A stretch of DNA of 64,000 bases, from NCBI RefSeq assembly GCF_000725545.1, contig NZ_JNZP01000018.1, forward strand, positions 186,001 to 250,000, given 5' to 3'. This DNA comes from Streptomyces exfoliatus. Lineage in GTDB: Bacteria > Actinomycetota > Actinomycetes > Streptomycetales > Streptomycetaceae. The notes under the pieces were generated by a model that did no database searches, was not told where the DNA came from, and worked only from the letters and a program-made list of their open reading frames with translations. Within the stretch, counting starts at the first letter, position 1; every line of letters starts with the position of its first letter. The translations under genes and the position numbers were made by a program. Shown piece by piece: positions 49,034 to 57,701 of this stretch.

Positions 49034-49756
49034 GTGGAGAAGCCTCGTCGGGTGTTTGTCGCCGTCTGTGGTCTGCTGCTCGTCGCGGGGTGTGGTGAGG
49101 GTGCCCTCGAGAGTGCCGGTGCCACTCCTGCCGCCGTGGGGCCCGTACGGCTCTGGCCCGATCTTCCGCCCGCCACCGATCCTCCGTTCGACTACGGGGA
49201 GTCGGACACCTCGCGCGTACCCGGCCTCAGGGTCTCCGGCGACGACGTCCGTTCGGTCGATGCCGTGGCGGTCGTCCGCGCCGAGGTGCGGGCCCGGCCC
49301 GGCGTGTACAGCGGTCCCGACGGGATGTACGAGGAGACCGCTCGCGCCATTGCGGCGTGCGGCAGCGCGCCCGCCGGCTGTCCCGTCATGCGGCCGTACT
49401 ACCGGGATCTCACCGGCAACGGGCGGGACGAGCTGATCGTGGGGATCCGCATGCCCGAGCAGCAGGTCGGGATCCGGGTCTACCTCGCCGAGAACGGTGG
49501 GCTCACCCGGATCATGTCCACCGTCGACCAGGTCGTCAGCGTCGAGTTGGCAGGGCGGGATCTGATCATGCGGGTCGCTTCGGCCGGCATCCCCGGGTAC
49601 GAGTACCGCACCGCGTGGTCCTGGGACGAGCAGCAGCACAGCATGCTGCCCACCCGGGACGAGATCGTGCGGGTGAGGCCCTCGGCCGGGGCCGTTCCCC
49701 GTCTTGTCGGTCCGACGCCCACGGGCATCCCCTCGCCCGTCGAGACCGGCCCGTGA
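49034..49756 (+). CDS. lipoprotein, CseA-like by context
   Basis: 240 residues from a GTG at 49034. The signal peptide ends in the lipobox LLVAGC (Cys20). The mature part has no family I recognise; VGIRMPEQQVGIRVYLAENGGL and MRPYYRDLTGNGRDELIVG are compact, the latter like FG-GAP/EF-hand-type loops. The stop overlaps the start of the histidine kinase (GTGA), as with cseA in the sigE-cseA-cseB-cseC envelope-stress operon, but sequence kinship is not shown. Confidence 0.8.
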   Translation: MEKPRRVFVAVCGLLLVAGCGEGALESAGATPAAVGPVRLWPDLPPATDPPFDYGESDTSRVPGLRVSGDDVRSVDAVAVVRAEVRARPGVYSGPDGMYEETARAIAACGSAPAGCPVMRPYYRDLTGNGRDELIVGIRMPEQQVGIRVYLAENGGLTRIMSTVDQVVSVELAGRDLIMRVASAGIPGYEYRTAWSWDEQQHSMLPTRDEIVRVRPSAGAVPRLVGPTPTGIPSPVETGP

Positions 49757-51024
49757 GGGCGCCCCGGCTGCCCGCCTGGACCGCGACCCTCACGTGGAAG
49801 GCCGCCGTCTTCATCGGAGTGATGTGTTGCGCCCTCGCGGCTCTGCTCGGTGTTCTGGTGCACGTCTCCGTGGCCGGGCAGACGGTCGACGACTCCCGGG
49901 AGAAGGCGCTCGCGCGGCTTGACGAGGTCACTCGGCTGTACGAGTCGGGCGAACCGATCCCCCGGTTCTCCGGGATCGATCCGGTGGGGCTTCCGGCGTC
50001 CTTGCGGGCGCTCGCCGTCCGGGGCGAGCGGGGCACGGTGGTCGGTGACCACGAGGGCCGGCCGACGATGTGGGCGGCGGGGCCCGCCGACGGGCGCGCC
50101 CTCGCCGTACGCGTCGACTACACCCAGAGCGCCGAGACGATCGACGCGCTCGACCGTTCGATCCTCGGCTCCTCCGTCCTCGCGATCGGGGCGACGCTGC
50201 TGGTGGGCGCCTTCGCCGTCACCAGGGTCACCCGCCGGCTGCACCTGACGGCCCAGGTGGCCCGCCGGATCAGCGCCGGTGATCTCGACGCGCGCGTGGA
50301 CGATCCCCGGACCAGGGACCCCTCGCGCCCGCAGGACGAGGTGGCGACGGTCTCGGGGGCGCTCGACACCATGGCCTCCTCACTGCAGCGCAAGCTGCAG
50401 AGCGAGCAGCGGTTCACCGCCGATGTGGCCCATGAGCTGCGCACGCCGTTGACCGGGCTTTCGGCCGCCGCCGAGCTGCTGCCGGAGGGGCGTCCTTCGG
50501 AGCTCGTGCGGGACCGGGTGCGGGCCATGCGGGGGCTGACCGAGGATCTTCTGGAGATCTCGCGGCTCGACGCAGGCAACGAGACCGTGGATCTGGCCGT
50601 GCACCCGCTCGGTGAGCTTGTCGAGCGGGTGGTTCGGGTCTCGGGCACGGAGACCGAGGTGCGGGTCGCGCGGGACGCCATGGTGGAGACGGACCGGCGG
50701 CGGCTCGAGCGGGTCCTCGGCAATCTCGTGGCCAACGCCCACAAGCATGGGGCCCCGCCGGTGGTCGTCACCGTCGACGGGTCCGTGGTGTCCGTGCGGG
50801 ACCACGGGAGTGGGTATCCCCGCTATCTGATCGAGACGGGACCACAGCGCTTTCGGACCGAGGGCGGGGGCAAGGGACATGGCCTGGGGTTGACGATCGC
50901 CGCGGGGCAGGCCGAGGTGATCGGCGCCGAGCTCGTGTTCGCCGACGCGGAAGGAGGGGGCGCCGTCGCCCGGCTGCGGCTTCCCGCGTACGTACCTCTC
51001 GAAGAGGACGGGTCGGCCGACTGA
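49753..51024 (+). CDS. membrane sensor histidine kinase without adjacent response regulator
   Basis: 423 residues from GTG 49753. Two membrane segments (VFIGVMCCALAALLGVLVHVSVAG; SVLAIGATLLVGAFAVTRVTRRL) flank an extracellular part of about 110 residues. HAMP, HisKA (FTADVAHELRTPLTGLSAAAEL, His227) and HATPase (LGNLVANAHKHGA, GKGHGLGLTIA) follow. The lipoprotein may modulate it. It lies before a SEDS/PBP pair, suggesting cell-wall sensing, though that is inference. Confidence 0.92.
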   Translation: MRAPRLPAWTATLTWKAAVFIGVMCCALAALLGVLVHVSVAGQTVDDSREKALARLDEVTRLYESGEPIPRFSGIDPVGLPASLRALAVRGERGTVVGDHEGRPTMWAAGPADGRALAVRVDYTQSAETIDALDRSILGSSVLAIGATLLVGAFAVTRVTRRLHLTAQVARRISAGDLDARVDDPRTRDPSRPQDEVATVSGALDTMASSLQRKLQSEQRFTADVAHELRTPLTGLSAAAELLPEGRPSELVRDRVRAMRGLTEDLLEISRLDAGNETVDLAVHPLGELVERVVRVSGTETEVRVARDAMVETDRRRLERVLGNLVANAHKHGAPPVVVTVDGSVVSVRDHGSGYPRYLIETGPQRFRTEGGGKGHGLGLTIAAGQAEVIGAELVFADAEGGGAVARLRLPAYVPLEEDGSAD

Positions 51025-51084
51025 GCGGACGGCACACCGTCACACAAAAGGGACATAGGGCATACCGCTTGCTACGTTGCGGCC

Positions 51085-52464
51085 ATGACCGCACCGCGCA
51101 CGGACGCTCCCCCTCCCGGGGTACGCATCCCGAAGCGCCGCGGCGTGGAACTCTCCCTCCTCGTCTGCGCCGTCCTCATCTCCGTCTACGGCTACGCCGA
51201 GGTCGGCCTCGCCCGCAGCGGCGCCGTACCTCCGGACGCCGCCCGCTACGGGGCCGGGCTCGGCCTGCTCGCGCTCGTCGCCCATCTCGCGGTCCGGTTC
51301 CGCGCCCCGTACGCCGATCCGCTGCTGCTGCCGATCGCGGTCCTGCTCAACGGACTCGGCCTGGTGCTCATCTACCGCCTCGACCTGGAGACGCCCCACG
51401 ACCACGCGGCGGCGACGCAGCTGGTGTGGTCGACGCTCGGGGTCGCGCTCTTCATCGTGGTCGTGCTGCTGCTGCGCGACCATCGCGTCCTTCAGGGCTA
51501 CGCGTATGTGTCCGTGGCCGCCGCGCTCGGGCTGATGATCCTGCCGATCTTCTTCCCCGCCGTGAACGGCGCCAGGATCTGGATCCGGATCGGCGGCCTC
51601 TCCTTCCAGCCGGGCGAGTTCGCCAAGATCCTGCTCGCCGTCTTCTTCGCCGCCTACCTCGCCGCCAACCGCAACGCGCTCGCGTACACCGGCCGCCGGA
51701 TCTGGAAGTTCCAGTTCCCGGCCGGGCGGGTGCTCGGGCCGATCGTCGCCATCTGGCTGCTCAGCGTCGGCGTACTGGTCCTGGAACGGGACCTCGGCAC
51801 CTCACTGCTCTTCTTCGGGCTCTTCGTGATCATGCTGTACGTGGCCACCGGCCGGATCGGCTGGATCGCCGTCGGTCTCGTCCTCGCCTCCGCCGGAGCC
51901 TTCCTCGTCGGCTCGCTCGAACCCCACGTCCACAGCAGGGTGCAGGACTGGCTCGACCCGTACGCCTCCATCCGGGCCGGCGAGGGGCCGGGGCAGCTGG
52001 CGCAGTCGCTGTTCTCCTTCGCCGCCGGGGGCATGCTCGGCAGCGGGCTCGGACTCGGCCATTCCGTCCTCATCGGCTTCGCCGTCAAGTCCGACTTCAT
52101 CCTGGCCACGGCGGGCGAGGAACTGGGGCTCGTCGGCCTGACGGCGCTCTTCCTGCTGTACGCGCTGCTCGTCGCCCGGGGGTACCGCGCCGGCCTGTCG
52201 CTGCGCGACCCCTTCGGGCGGCTCCTCGCCATCGGGCTCGCGTCGATCGTGGCGCTCCAGGTCTTCGTCATCGCGGGCGGGGTGATGGGGCTCATCCCGC
52301 TGACGGGCATGGCCATGCCGTTCCTCGCCCAGGGAGGTTCTTCGGTGGTCACCAACTGGGTGATCGTGGCGCTGCTCATCCGCGTCAGCGACTCGGCGCG
52401 CGCCCCGCAGCCCGACTCCGCCGACACCGGGACGCTCGCCCCGGTGAAGGAGGGCGCCGCGTGA
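51085..52464 (+). CDS. SEDS-family peptidoglycan glycosyltransferase (FtsW/RodA-like)
   Basis: 459 residues with about twelve membrane segments. The conserved NGARIWIRIGGLSFQPGEFAKI, VLERDLGTSLLFFGLF and the SEDS ending GLIPLTGMAMPFLAQGGSSVVTNW are present. It polymerises lipid II together with a class B PBP. Its stop begins a chain of GTGA overlaps (see 52461-52540) leading to the PBP. In Streptomyces this is a second SEDS/PBP pair besides the ftsW and rodA systems. Confidence 0.95.
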   Translation: MTAPRTDAPPPGVRIPKRRGVELSLLVCAVLISVYGYAEVGLARSGAVPPDAARYGAGLGLLALVAHLAVRFRAPYADPLLLPIAVLLNGLGLVLIYRLDLETPHDHAAATQLVWSTLGVALFIVVVLLLRDHRVLQGYAYVSVAAALGLMILPIFFPAVNGARIWIRIGGLSFQPGEFAKILLAVFFAAYLAANRNALAYTGRRIWKFQFPAGRVLGPIVAIWLLSVGVLVLERDLGTSLLFFGLFVIMLYVATGRIGWIAVGLVLASAGAFLVGSLEPHVHSRVQDWLDPYASIRAGEGPGQLAQSLFSFAAGGMLGSGLGLGHSVLIGFAVKSDFILATAGEELGLVGLTALFLLYALLVARGYRAGLSLRDPFGRLLAIGLASIVALQVFVIAGGVMGLIPLTGMAMPFLAQGGSSVVTNWVIVALLIRVSDSARAPQPDSADTGTLAPVKEGAA

Positions 52465-52541
52465 CCCGGCCGTACGCCACGCGGAAGGGCGGCGCCTCGT
52501 GATCCGGCCCTACGCCACGCGGAAGGGCGGCGCCTCGTGAT
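52461..52541 (+). repeat. 38-bp tandem repeat encoding two GTGA-coupled 13-residue mini-ORFs
   Basis: Units 52466-52503 and 52504-52541 differ by one or two bases. Mini-ORF 1 (52461-52502) starts in the SEDS stop (GTGA) and reads MTRPYATRKGGAS; mini-ORF 2 (52499-52540) starts in its stop and reads MIRPYATRKGGAS; the PBP GTG (52537) starts in the stop of the second. Each unit carries GGAAGGGCGG as ribosome binding site. The PBP N-terminus MIRYARRAA resembles the units. Confidence 0.85.
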
Positions 52542-54015
52542 CCGGTACGCCCGGCGGGCCGCCGCGCTCTGTCTCGTCCTGCTCGTGGCCCTCCTCGTCA
52601 ACTCCGCGCGCGTGATGCTCTTCGAGGCAGAGTCCCTCGACGACAACCCGGCCAACCGGCGGATCGCCATCAACCGGTACGCGCAGCCGCGCGGCGAGAT
52701 CGTCGTCGACGGAAAGCCGGTGACCGGCTCCCGGGACAGCGGGCAGCAGCTGCGCTGGGAACGCACCTACCGCCAGGGGCCGTTGTACGCACCGCTGACC
52801 GGCTACTCCTCGCAGACCTACGGCACGACCCTCGTCGAGCACGCCGAGGACGCGGTCCTGGCCGGCACCGAACCGATGCTGGCGCCGCTGCCGCTCTGGA
52901 ACGACCTCACACGGGGCCGGCAGGCGGGCGGTGACGTCGTCACGACGATCCGGTCCCCGATGCAGGAGGCGGCCTACCGGGGACTCGCCGGGAAGCGCGG
53001 GGCGGTCGTGGCGGTCGAGCCGTACAGCGGCCGGATCCTGGCGCTCGTCAGCTCGCCCTCGTACGACCCGGGCGTCCTCTCCGGTACGGGCCGGGGGGTC
53101 AAGGACGCCTGGAAGCGGCTGAACACCTCGCCGAACCAGCCGATGCTGAACCGCGCGCTGCGGCAGACGTACCCGCCGGGCTCCACGTTCAAGATCGTGA
53201 CGGCCGCGGCGGCCCTGGACGCGGGGGCGGTACGGGACGTGGACGCGCCGACGGACACGCCCGACCCGTTCGTCCTGCCCGGCACCCGGCAGGTGCTGCC
53301 GAACGAGGCGCGGGGGTGCGCGGACGCGTCCCTCGGGTACGCGATCCAGTGGTCCTGCAACACCGTGATGGCCGGGCTCGGGGTGAAGGTCGGCCTGACG
53401 GGCATGGTCGACGCCGTGGAACGCTTCGGCTTCAACGACACCGGGCTCCGGGTCCCCTCCTGGGTCGCGAAGTCCAACTTCGACCGGGAGATGAGCCCGG
53501 ACCAGCTCGCGCTCTCGTCGATCGGGCAGTTCGACACGACGGCGACCCCGCTCCAGATGGCCATGGTGGCGGCGGCCGTCGCCAACAACGGGGAGATCGC
53601 CCAGCCGTACCTCGTCGACCGCACGACCACCTCCGGCGGCACCACGGTCGACCGCACCGGCCGCCGCAGCTACCGGCAGGCGATGAACCCCTCGACCGCC
53701 CTCCAGCTCCAGCGCCTGATGGTGAAGGCCGTGGAAGAAGGCACGGGCTCCAACGCGGCGATCCCCGGCGCCCGGGTCGGAGGCAAGACCGGCACCGCGC
53801 AGCACGGCTTCGGCAACACCGGCACCCCGTACGCCTGGTTCATCGCCTGGGCCCAGGCCGACAACACGGCCCAGCCGGCCGTCGCCGTCGCCGTGGTCAT
53901 CGAGGACGCCGAGGCCTCCCGTACGGACATCAGCGGGGGCGGCAGCGCGGCGCCGATCGCCCGGGCGGTGATGGCGGAGGCGCTGCGGCTGGAGGCGGAG
54001 AGGCGGAATCCGTAG
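52537..54015 (+). CDS. class B penicillin-binding protein (transpeptidase)
   Basis: 492 residues. An N-terminal membrane anchor (AAALCLVLLVALLVNSARVM) precedes the dimerisation domain and transpeptidase. The active site is SxxK STFK (Ser216), SxN SCN (Ser273) and KTG (Lys417, GGKTGTAQH). It cross-links peptidoglycan with the SEDS protein encoded upstream. It is similar to PbpA of actinomycetes, but shorter at the N-terminus. Start GTG 52537. Confidence 0.95.
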   Translation: MIRYARRAAALCLVLLVALLVNSARVMLFEAESLDDNPANRRIAINRYAQPRGEIVVDGKPVTGSRDSGQQLRWERTYRQGPLYAPLTGYSSQTYGTTLVEHAEDAVLAGTEPMLAPLPLWNDLTRGRQAGGDVVTTIRSPMQEAAYRGLAGKRGAVVAVEPYSGRILALVSSPSYDPGVLSGTGRGVKDAWKRLNTSPNQPMLNRALRQTYPPGSTFKIVTAAAALDAGAVRDVDAPTDTPDPFVLPGTRQVLPNEARGCADASLGYAIQWSCNTVMAGLGVKVGLTGMVDAVERFGFNDTGLRVPSWVAKSNFDREMSPDQLALSSIGQFDTTATPLQMAMVAAAVANNGEIAQPYLVDRTTTSGGTTVDRTGRRSYRQAMNPSTALQLQRLMVKAVEEGTGSNAAIPGARVGGKTGTAQHGFGNTGTPYAWFIAWAQADNTAQPAVAVAVVIEDAEASRTDISGGGSAAPIARAVMAEALRLEAERRNP

Positions 54016-54081
54016 GGGTGGGAGCTGGATTCGGTATCCGATGTCCGGTGGCCGACAGCCGGATCCTGGAAGCTGGATCCA

Positions 54082-54136
54082 GGATGTCAGATCCTGGATG
54101 TCAGATCCTGGATGTCGGATCCTGGATGTCGGATCC
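54082..54136. repeat. 14-bp tandem repeat, four copies
   Basis: GGATGTC(A/G)GATCCT repeats nearly four times without gaps, with related GGATCC pieces on both sides (about 54060-54080). It fills the 130-bp gap between the convergent PBP and diiron-protein genes. Confidence 0.9.
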
Positions 54137-54145
54137 GATGTCCCG

Positions 54146-55255
54146 TCAGGGCATCGTCTCTCCCTCCGCGATCGCCTCGGCCACCTCCGCGACCCGCTCC
54201 CGCTCCTCCGCCGCGAACCGTTCGCGGTCCAGCGCCTCCGCGATCTCCTCGTCCTGGGTCATGAGCAGATCGAGGTTGGAGTCGCCGAGGTCGAAGACGC
54301 CCATGTCGAGGTAGGCCTTCTGGAGGCGTTCGCCCCAGAGGCCGATGTCCTTGACGCAGGGGACGATGCGACTGAAGAGGAGCTTGCGGAAGAGGTGCAG
54401 GAACTCGCTCTGCTCGCTGAGTTCCTCCGCCTCCTTCCTCGGGATGCCGAAGTCCTCCAGGACCTCGACGCCGCGCAGCCGGTCCCGCATCAGGTAGCAG
54501 CCCTCGATGACGAACTCCTCGCGTTCGCGCAGTTCGGCGTCGGACAGCTGCTGGTAGTAGTCGCGCAGGGCCATCCGGCCGAAGGCCACGTGCCGGGCCT
54601 CGTCCTGCATGACGTACGCGAGGATCTGCTTGGGGAGCGGCTTGTCGGTGGTGTCGCGGATCATGCCGAAGGCAGCGAGGGCGAGGCCTTCGATGAGGAC
54701 CTGCATGCCGAGGTAGGGCATGTCCCAGCGGGAGTCGCGCAGGGTGTCATCGAGGAGGCCCTTGAGGTTGTCGTTGATCGGGTAGAGCATGCCGATCTTG
54801 TCGTGGAGGAAGCGGCCGTAGATCTCGGCGTGCCGGGCCTCGTCCATGGTCTGGGTGGCCGAGTAGAACTTGGCGTCGAGGTCGGGGACGGACTCGACGA
54901 TCCGGGCGGCGCAGATCATGGCGCCCTGCTCGCCGTGGAGGAACTGGCTGAACTGCCAGGAGGCGTAGTGCCGGCGCAGGTCGCCCTTGTCCTTCTCGGT
55001 CATCTTCGCCCAGTGGCGGGTGCCGTGGAGGGTGAGGACCTCGTCGGGGGTGCCGAGCGGGTCGTACGGGTCGACCTCCAGGTCCCAGTCGATCCGGGTG
55101 GCGCCGTCCCACTGCTTGTCCTTGCCCTTCTGGTAGAGGGCGAGGAGGCGCTCGCGGCCTTCCTCGTACTCCCAGGAGAAGCGGGCGGCGCCCGTGGCGG
55201 GCACCTGCCAGGAGAGGGCGGGCGGGGCCGTGGTGTAGAGGTCGCGCGTCGACAC
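54146..55255 (-). CDS. ferritin-like non-heme diiron protein
   Basis: 369 residues from GTG 55255 (GGAGG five bases upstream). The two carboxylate-bridge motifs are E109 with E139-A-R-H142 (DEARHAEIYGRFLHDKIG) and E189 with E219-A-R-H222 (QDEARHVAFGRMAL). This is the E...ExxH x2 layout of ferritin-like oxygenases and RNR-R2-like oxidases; it lacks an evident radical Tyr context. Substrate unknown. It is divergent from an AurF-like diiron oxygenase. Confidence 0.85.
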   Translation of the reverse strand: MSTRDLYTTAPPALSWQVPATGAARFSWEYEEGRERLLALYQKGKDKQWDGATRIDWDLEVDPYDPLGTPDEVLTLHGTRHWAKMTEKDKGDLRRHYASWQFSQFLHGEQGAMICAARIVESVPDLDAKFYSATQTMDEARHAEIYGRFLHDKIGMLYPINDNLKGLLDDTLRDSRWDMPYLGMQVLIEGLALAAFGMIRDTTDKPLPKQILAYVMQDEARHVAFGRMALRDYYQQLSDAELREREEFVIEGCYLMRDRLRGVEVLEDFGIPRKEAEELSEQSEFLHLFRKLLFSRIVPCVKDIGLWGERLQKAYLDMGVFDLGDSNLDLLMTQDEEIAEALDRERFAAEERERVAEVAEAIAEGETMP

Positions 55256-55460
55256 TGACGCCTCCTTGGGGGTCGGATGGCCGTTCCCGTGGTGCGAGTC
55301 GTTCGTACGATTCCTTCGTACGCGCCTCCGGTCAGGCTCACACGCTGCTAGACGGGTCGTCAACAAGTCGCGCACGAGGGATTGACGGTGCTGCTGACGG
55401 GCAGTCTCATAAGGCTGAATGACAGGTACGCGACGGCGAGCGCAGCGAGGTGCCTCCACC
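55256..55460. promoter_or_regulatory. divergent promoter region of the diiron pair
   Basis: TTCGTACG occurs at 55302-55309 and 55315-55322 (period 13), a good candidate operator. TTGACG at 55382-55387 is 17 bp from TCTCAT and could drive the AurF-like gene. On the minus strand another TTGACG (about 55360) faces the ferritin-like gene. Confidence 0.45.
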
Positions 55461-56396
55461 ATGACCCCTTTCACCGAGCCCGACTTCAGCCTCCTGCGGG
55501 ACGCCCTGGGGCCGCTGCGCGATCGTGAGCAGGTCGCCGAGCGCCTTCTGGAGTCCTCCCGCAAGCACTCCTACGACCCGGACACCGAACTGGACTGGGA
55601 TGCGCCGTTCGAGGACGGCAAGTGGTTCTGGCCGCCCGAGCTGGTCTCGCTCTACGACACCCCGCTGTGGCGGCGGATGTCAGAGGAGCAGCGGATCACG
55701 CTCTCGCGCCACGAGGCGGCCTCACTCGCCTCGCTGGGCATCTGGTTCGAGATCATCCTCATGCAGCTGCTCGTCCGCCACATCTACGACAAGTCGCTGA
55801 CCAGCCATCACGTGCGTTACGCGCTGACCGAGATCGCCGACGAGTGCCGGCATTCGATGATGTTCGCCCGGTTGATCCAGCGGGGCGGCACGCCCGCGTA
55901 CCCGGTGCCGAGGATCTACCACAACCTCGCCCGGATCCTGAAGACCGTCTCCACCACCCCGGGCTCCTTCGCCTCGACCCTGCTCGGCGAGGAGATCCTC
56001 GACTGGATGCAGCGGCTGACCTTCCCCGACGAGCGGGTGCAGACCCTCGTGCGCGGCGTGACCCGCATCCATGTGGTGGAGGAGGCCCGCCACGTGCGGT
56101 ACGCCCGGGAGGAACTGCGGCGCCAGATGGTGACGGCGCCGCGCTGGGAGCAGGAGTTCACCCGGCTCAGCTGCGGCGAGGCCGCCCGGGTCTTCTCCAC
56201 CTGCTTCGTCAACCCCCAGGTGTACGAGGCGGTCGGCCTGGACCGGCGGGAGGCCGTGGCCCAGGTGCGGGCGAGCGGGCACCGGCGCGAGGTCATGCAG
56301 TCCGGGGCGCGGCGGCTCACGGACTTCCTCGACGACATCGGCGTGCTGCGCGGGCCGGGGCGCCGGCTCTGGAAGTCCTCCGGGCTCCTGGCCTGA
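55461..56396 (+). CDS. AurF-family diiron oxygenase
   Basis: 311 residues from ATG 55461 (GAGGTG upstream; an in-frame ATG at 55419 is less likely). Metal-ligand motifs: E97 and E128-C-R-H131 (ADECRHSMMFARLI), then E177/E178 and E208-A-R-H211 (VVEEARHVRYAREE). AurF enzymes oxidise aryl-amines to nitro groups; this one's substrate is unknown. A terminator follows at 56502-56536 and a TetR regulator after it. Confidence 0.88.
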   Translation: MTPFTEPDFSLLRDALGPLRDREQVAERLLESSRKHSYDPDTELDWDAPFEDGKWFWPPELVSLYDTPLWRRMSEEQRITLSRHEAASLASLGIWFEIILMQLLVRHIYDKSLTSHHVRYALTEIADECRHSMMFARLIQRGGTPAYPVPRIYHNLARILKTVSTTPGSFASTLLGEEILDWMQRLTFPDERVQTLVRGVTRIHVVEEARHVRYAREELRRQMVTAPRWEQEFTRLSCGEAARVFSTCFVNPQVYEAVGLDRREAVAQVRASGHRREVMQSGARRLTDFLDDIGVLRGPGRRLWKSSGLLA

Positions 56397-56398
56397 CC

Positions 56399-56480
56399 CG
56401 AGCGGGTGCGAGACCCGTTGCGAGGCGGTCAGGGACCCCGCCGAGCCGGTGCGAGACCCGTAGCGAGCCGGTTAGGGACC
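56399..56480. repeat. 43-bp imperfect tandem repeat
   Basis: CGAGC(G/C)GGTGCGAGACCCGT...AGGGACC occurs at 56399-56437 and 56442-56480. It starts just after the AurF-like stop codon. Confidence 0.75.
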
Positions 56481-56501
56481 GTTCCGAGCCGGTTCGCGGT
56501 C

Positions 56502-56536
56502 GGTCAGGCGGCCGGTTCCGGACCGGTCGCCTGACC
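56502..56536 (+). terminator. terminator after the AurF-like gene
   Basis: GGTCAGGCG pairs with CGCCTGACC and CCGGT with ACCGG inside, 28 bp before the TetR ATG. Confidence 0.7.
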
Positions 56537-56564
56537 GGCGCGTTCCGCGGTTACGCTGCGGACC

Positions 56565-57287
56565 ATGACGAGCGCCGCCACTCCCGCGTACCGCAGGCTC
56601 AGTGTCGAGGAGCGGCGCGGGCAGCTCCTCGACGCCGCCCAGGAGCTCTTCGCCCACCGGACGCCCGAAGACGTCTCGCTCGACGACGTCGCCGAGGCGG
56701 CCGGTGTCTCGCGGCCCCTCGTCTACCGCTACTTCCCCGGCGGCAAGCAGCAGTTGTACGAGGCCGCCCTGCGCTCCTCCGCCGACGCGCTGAACCACTG
56801 CTTCACCGAGCCGCCGGACGGTCCGCCCACGGAGCGGCTCGGCCGGGTGCTCGACCGGTATCTCGCCTTCGTCGACGAGCACGACGCGGGGTTCAGCGCG
56901 CTGCTGCGCGGCGGCAGCGTCGCCGAGACCTCCCGGACCACCGCGATCGTCGACGAGGTGCGGCGGGCCGCCGCCGAGCAGATCTTCGTCCACCTGGGGG
57001 TGGAACGCCCGGGGCCCCGGCTCGGCATGCTGGTCAGGACGTGGATCGCCGCCGTGGAGGCGGCGTCGCTCATCTGGCTCGACGAGGACGTGCGGTCCCC
57101 TGCCGGGGAGCTGCGGGACTGGCTCGTCGACCATCTCGTCGCGCTGTTGGCGGCGACCGCGGCGAGCGACGAGGAGACGGCACGGGTCGTCGGCCGGCTG
57201 CTCACCCAGGAGACGCCGGAGGGGCCGGTCGCGAGGCTGGCCCGGCGGGTGATTCCGGTGGTGGGCGAGGCGGCCCGCCTGCTGTGA
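56565..57287 (+). CDS. TetR-family regulator
   Basis: 240 residues. The helix-turn-helix is at about 18-62 (RGQLLDAAQELFAHRTPEDVS, then LDDVAEAAGVSRPLVYRYFPGGKQQLYEAAL). The rest is a ligand domain of unknown specificity. Position downstream of the diiron pair suggests, without proof, that it controls them. Confidence 0.9.
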   Translation: MTSAATPAYRRLSVEERRGQLLDAAQELFAHRTPEDVSLDDVAEAAGVSRPLVYRYFPGGKQQLYEAALRSSADALNHCFTEPPDGPPTERLGRVLDRYLAFVDEHDAGFSALLRGGSVAETSRTTAIVDEVRRAAAEQIFVHLGVERPGPRLGMLVRTWIAAVEAASLIWLDEDVRSPAGELRDWLVDHLVALLAATAASDEETARVVGRLLTQETPEGPVARLARRVIPVVGEAARLL

Positions 57288-57324
57288 GCCCTCGGGCCTG
57301 CTCTGAACGGGAGAGACTGGAGAG

Positions 57325-57627
57325 GTGAGAAGCGAGAACACCCCCTTCCGCGGCGGCCCGCTCGACGGCCGGGTCCTGCCGATCCTGCTCGGCCCGACCG
57401 GCCACCCGCCGAAGTGGTACGAGGTCCCGGTCCCGGCACACGACGGGCGTCCGCCCACCCTGTACACGTACCGGCGCGAGCCCTCGGGCTACACGAAGCG
57501 GCTCGGGCTCCAGCGCGGCTGGGTCTACCAGTACGCGCCGGAGGGCCGCGAGCGGCGCGAGCTGAAGTGGCCGTGGTCGAGGCCGAAGCCGAAGCCGAGG
57601 CCCACGGAGGCTGAGCCGAACGGGTGA
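57325..57627 (+). CDS. conserved small protein of unknown function
   Basis: 100 residues from GTG 57325 (GGAGAG five bases upstream). Hydrophilic, no signal peptide; the centre reads LYTYRREPSGYTKRLGLQRG and the C-terminus is basic and Pro-rich (RPKPKPRP). Not recognised; similar short proteins are, from memory, common in streptomycetes. It lies 37 bp after the TetR gene and may be co-transcribed. Confidence 0.7.
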   Translation: MRSENTPFRGGPLDGRVLPILLGPTGHPPKWYEVPVPAHDGRPPTLYTYRREPSGYTKRLGLQRGWVYQYAPEGRERRELKWPWSRPKPKPRPTEAEPNG

Positions 57628-57701
57628 GCACGCCGGACGCGCCACTATTCGTACGGTAATCAGATGAAGTGAGGCGTCATCATCCCCGTGGAGGTGGTGA
57701 C

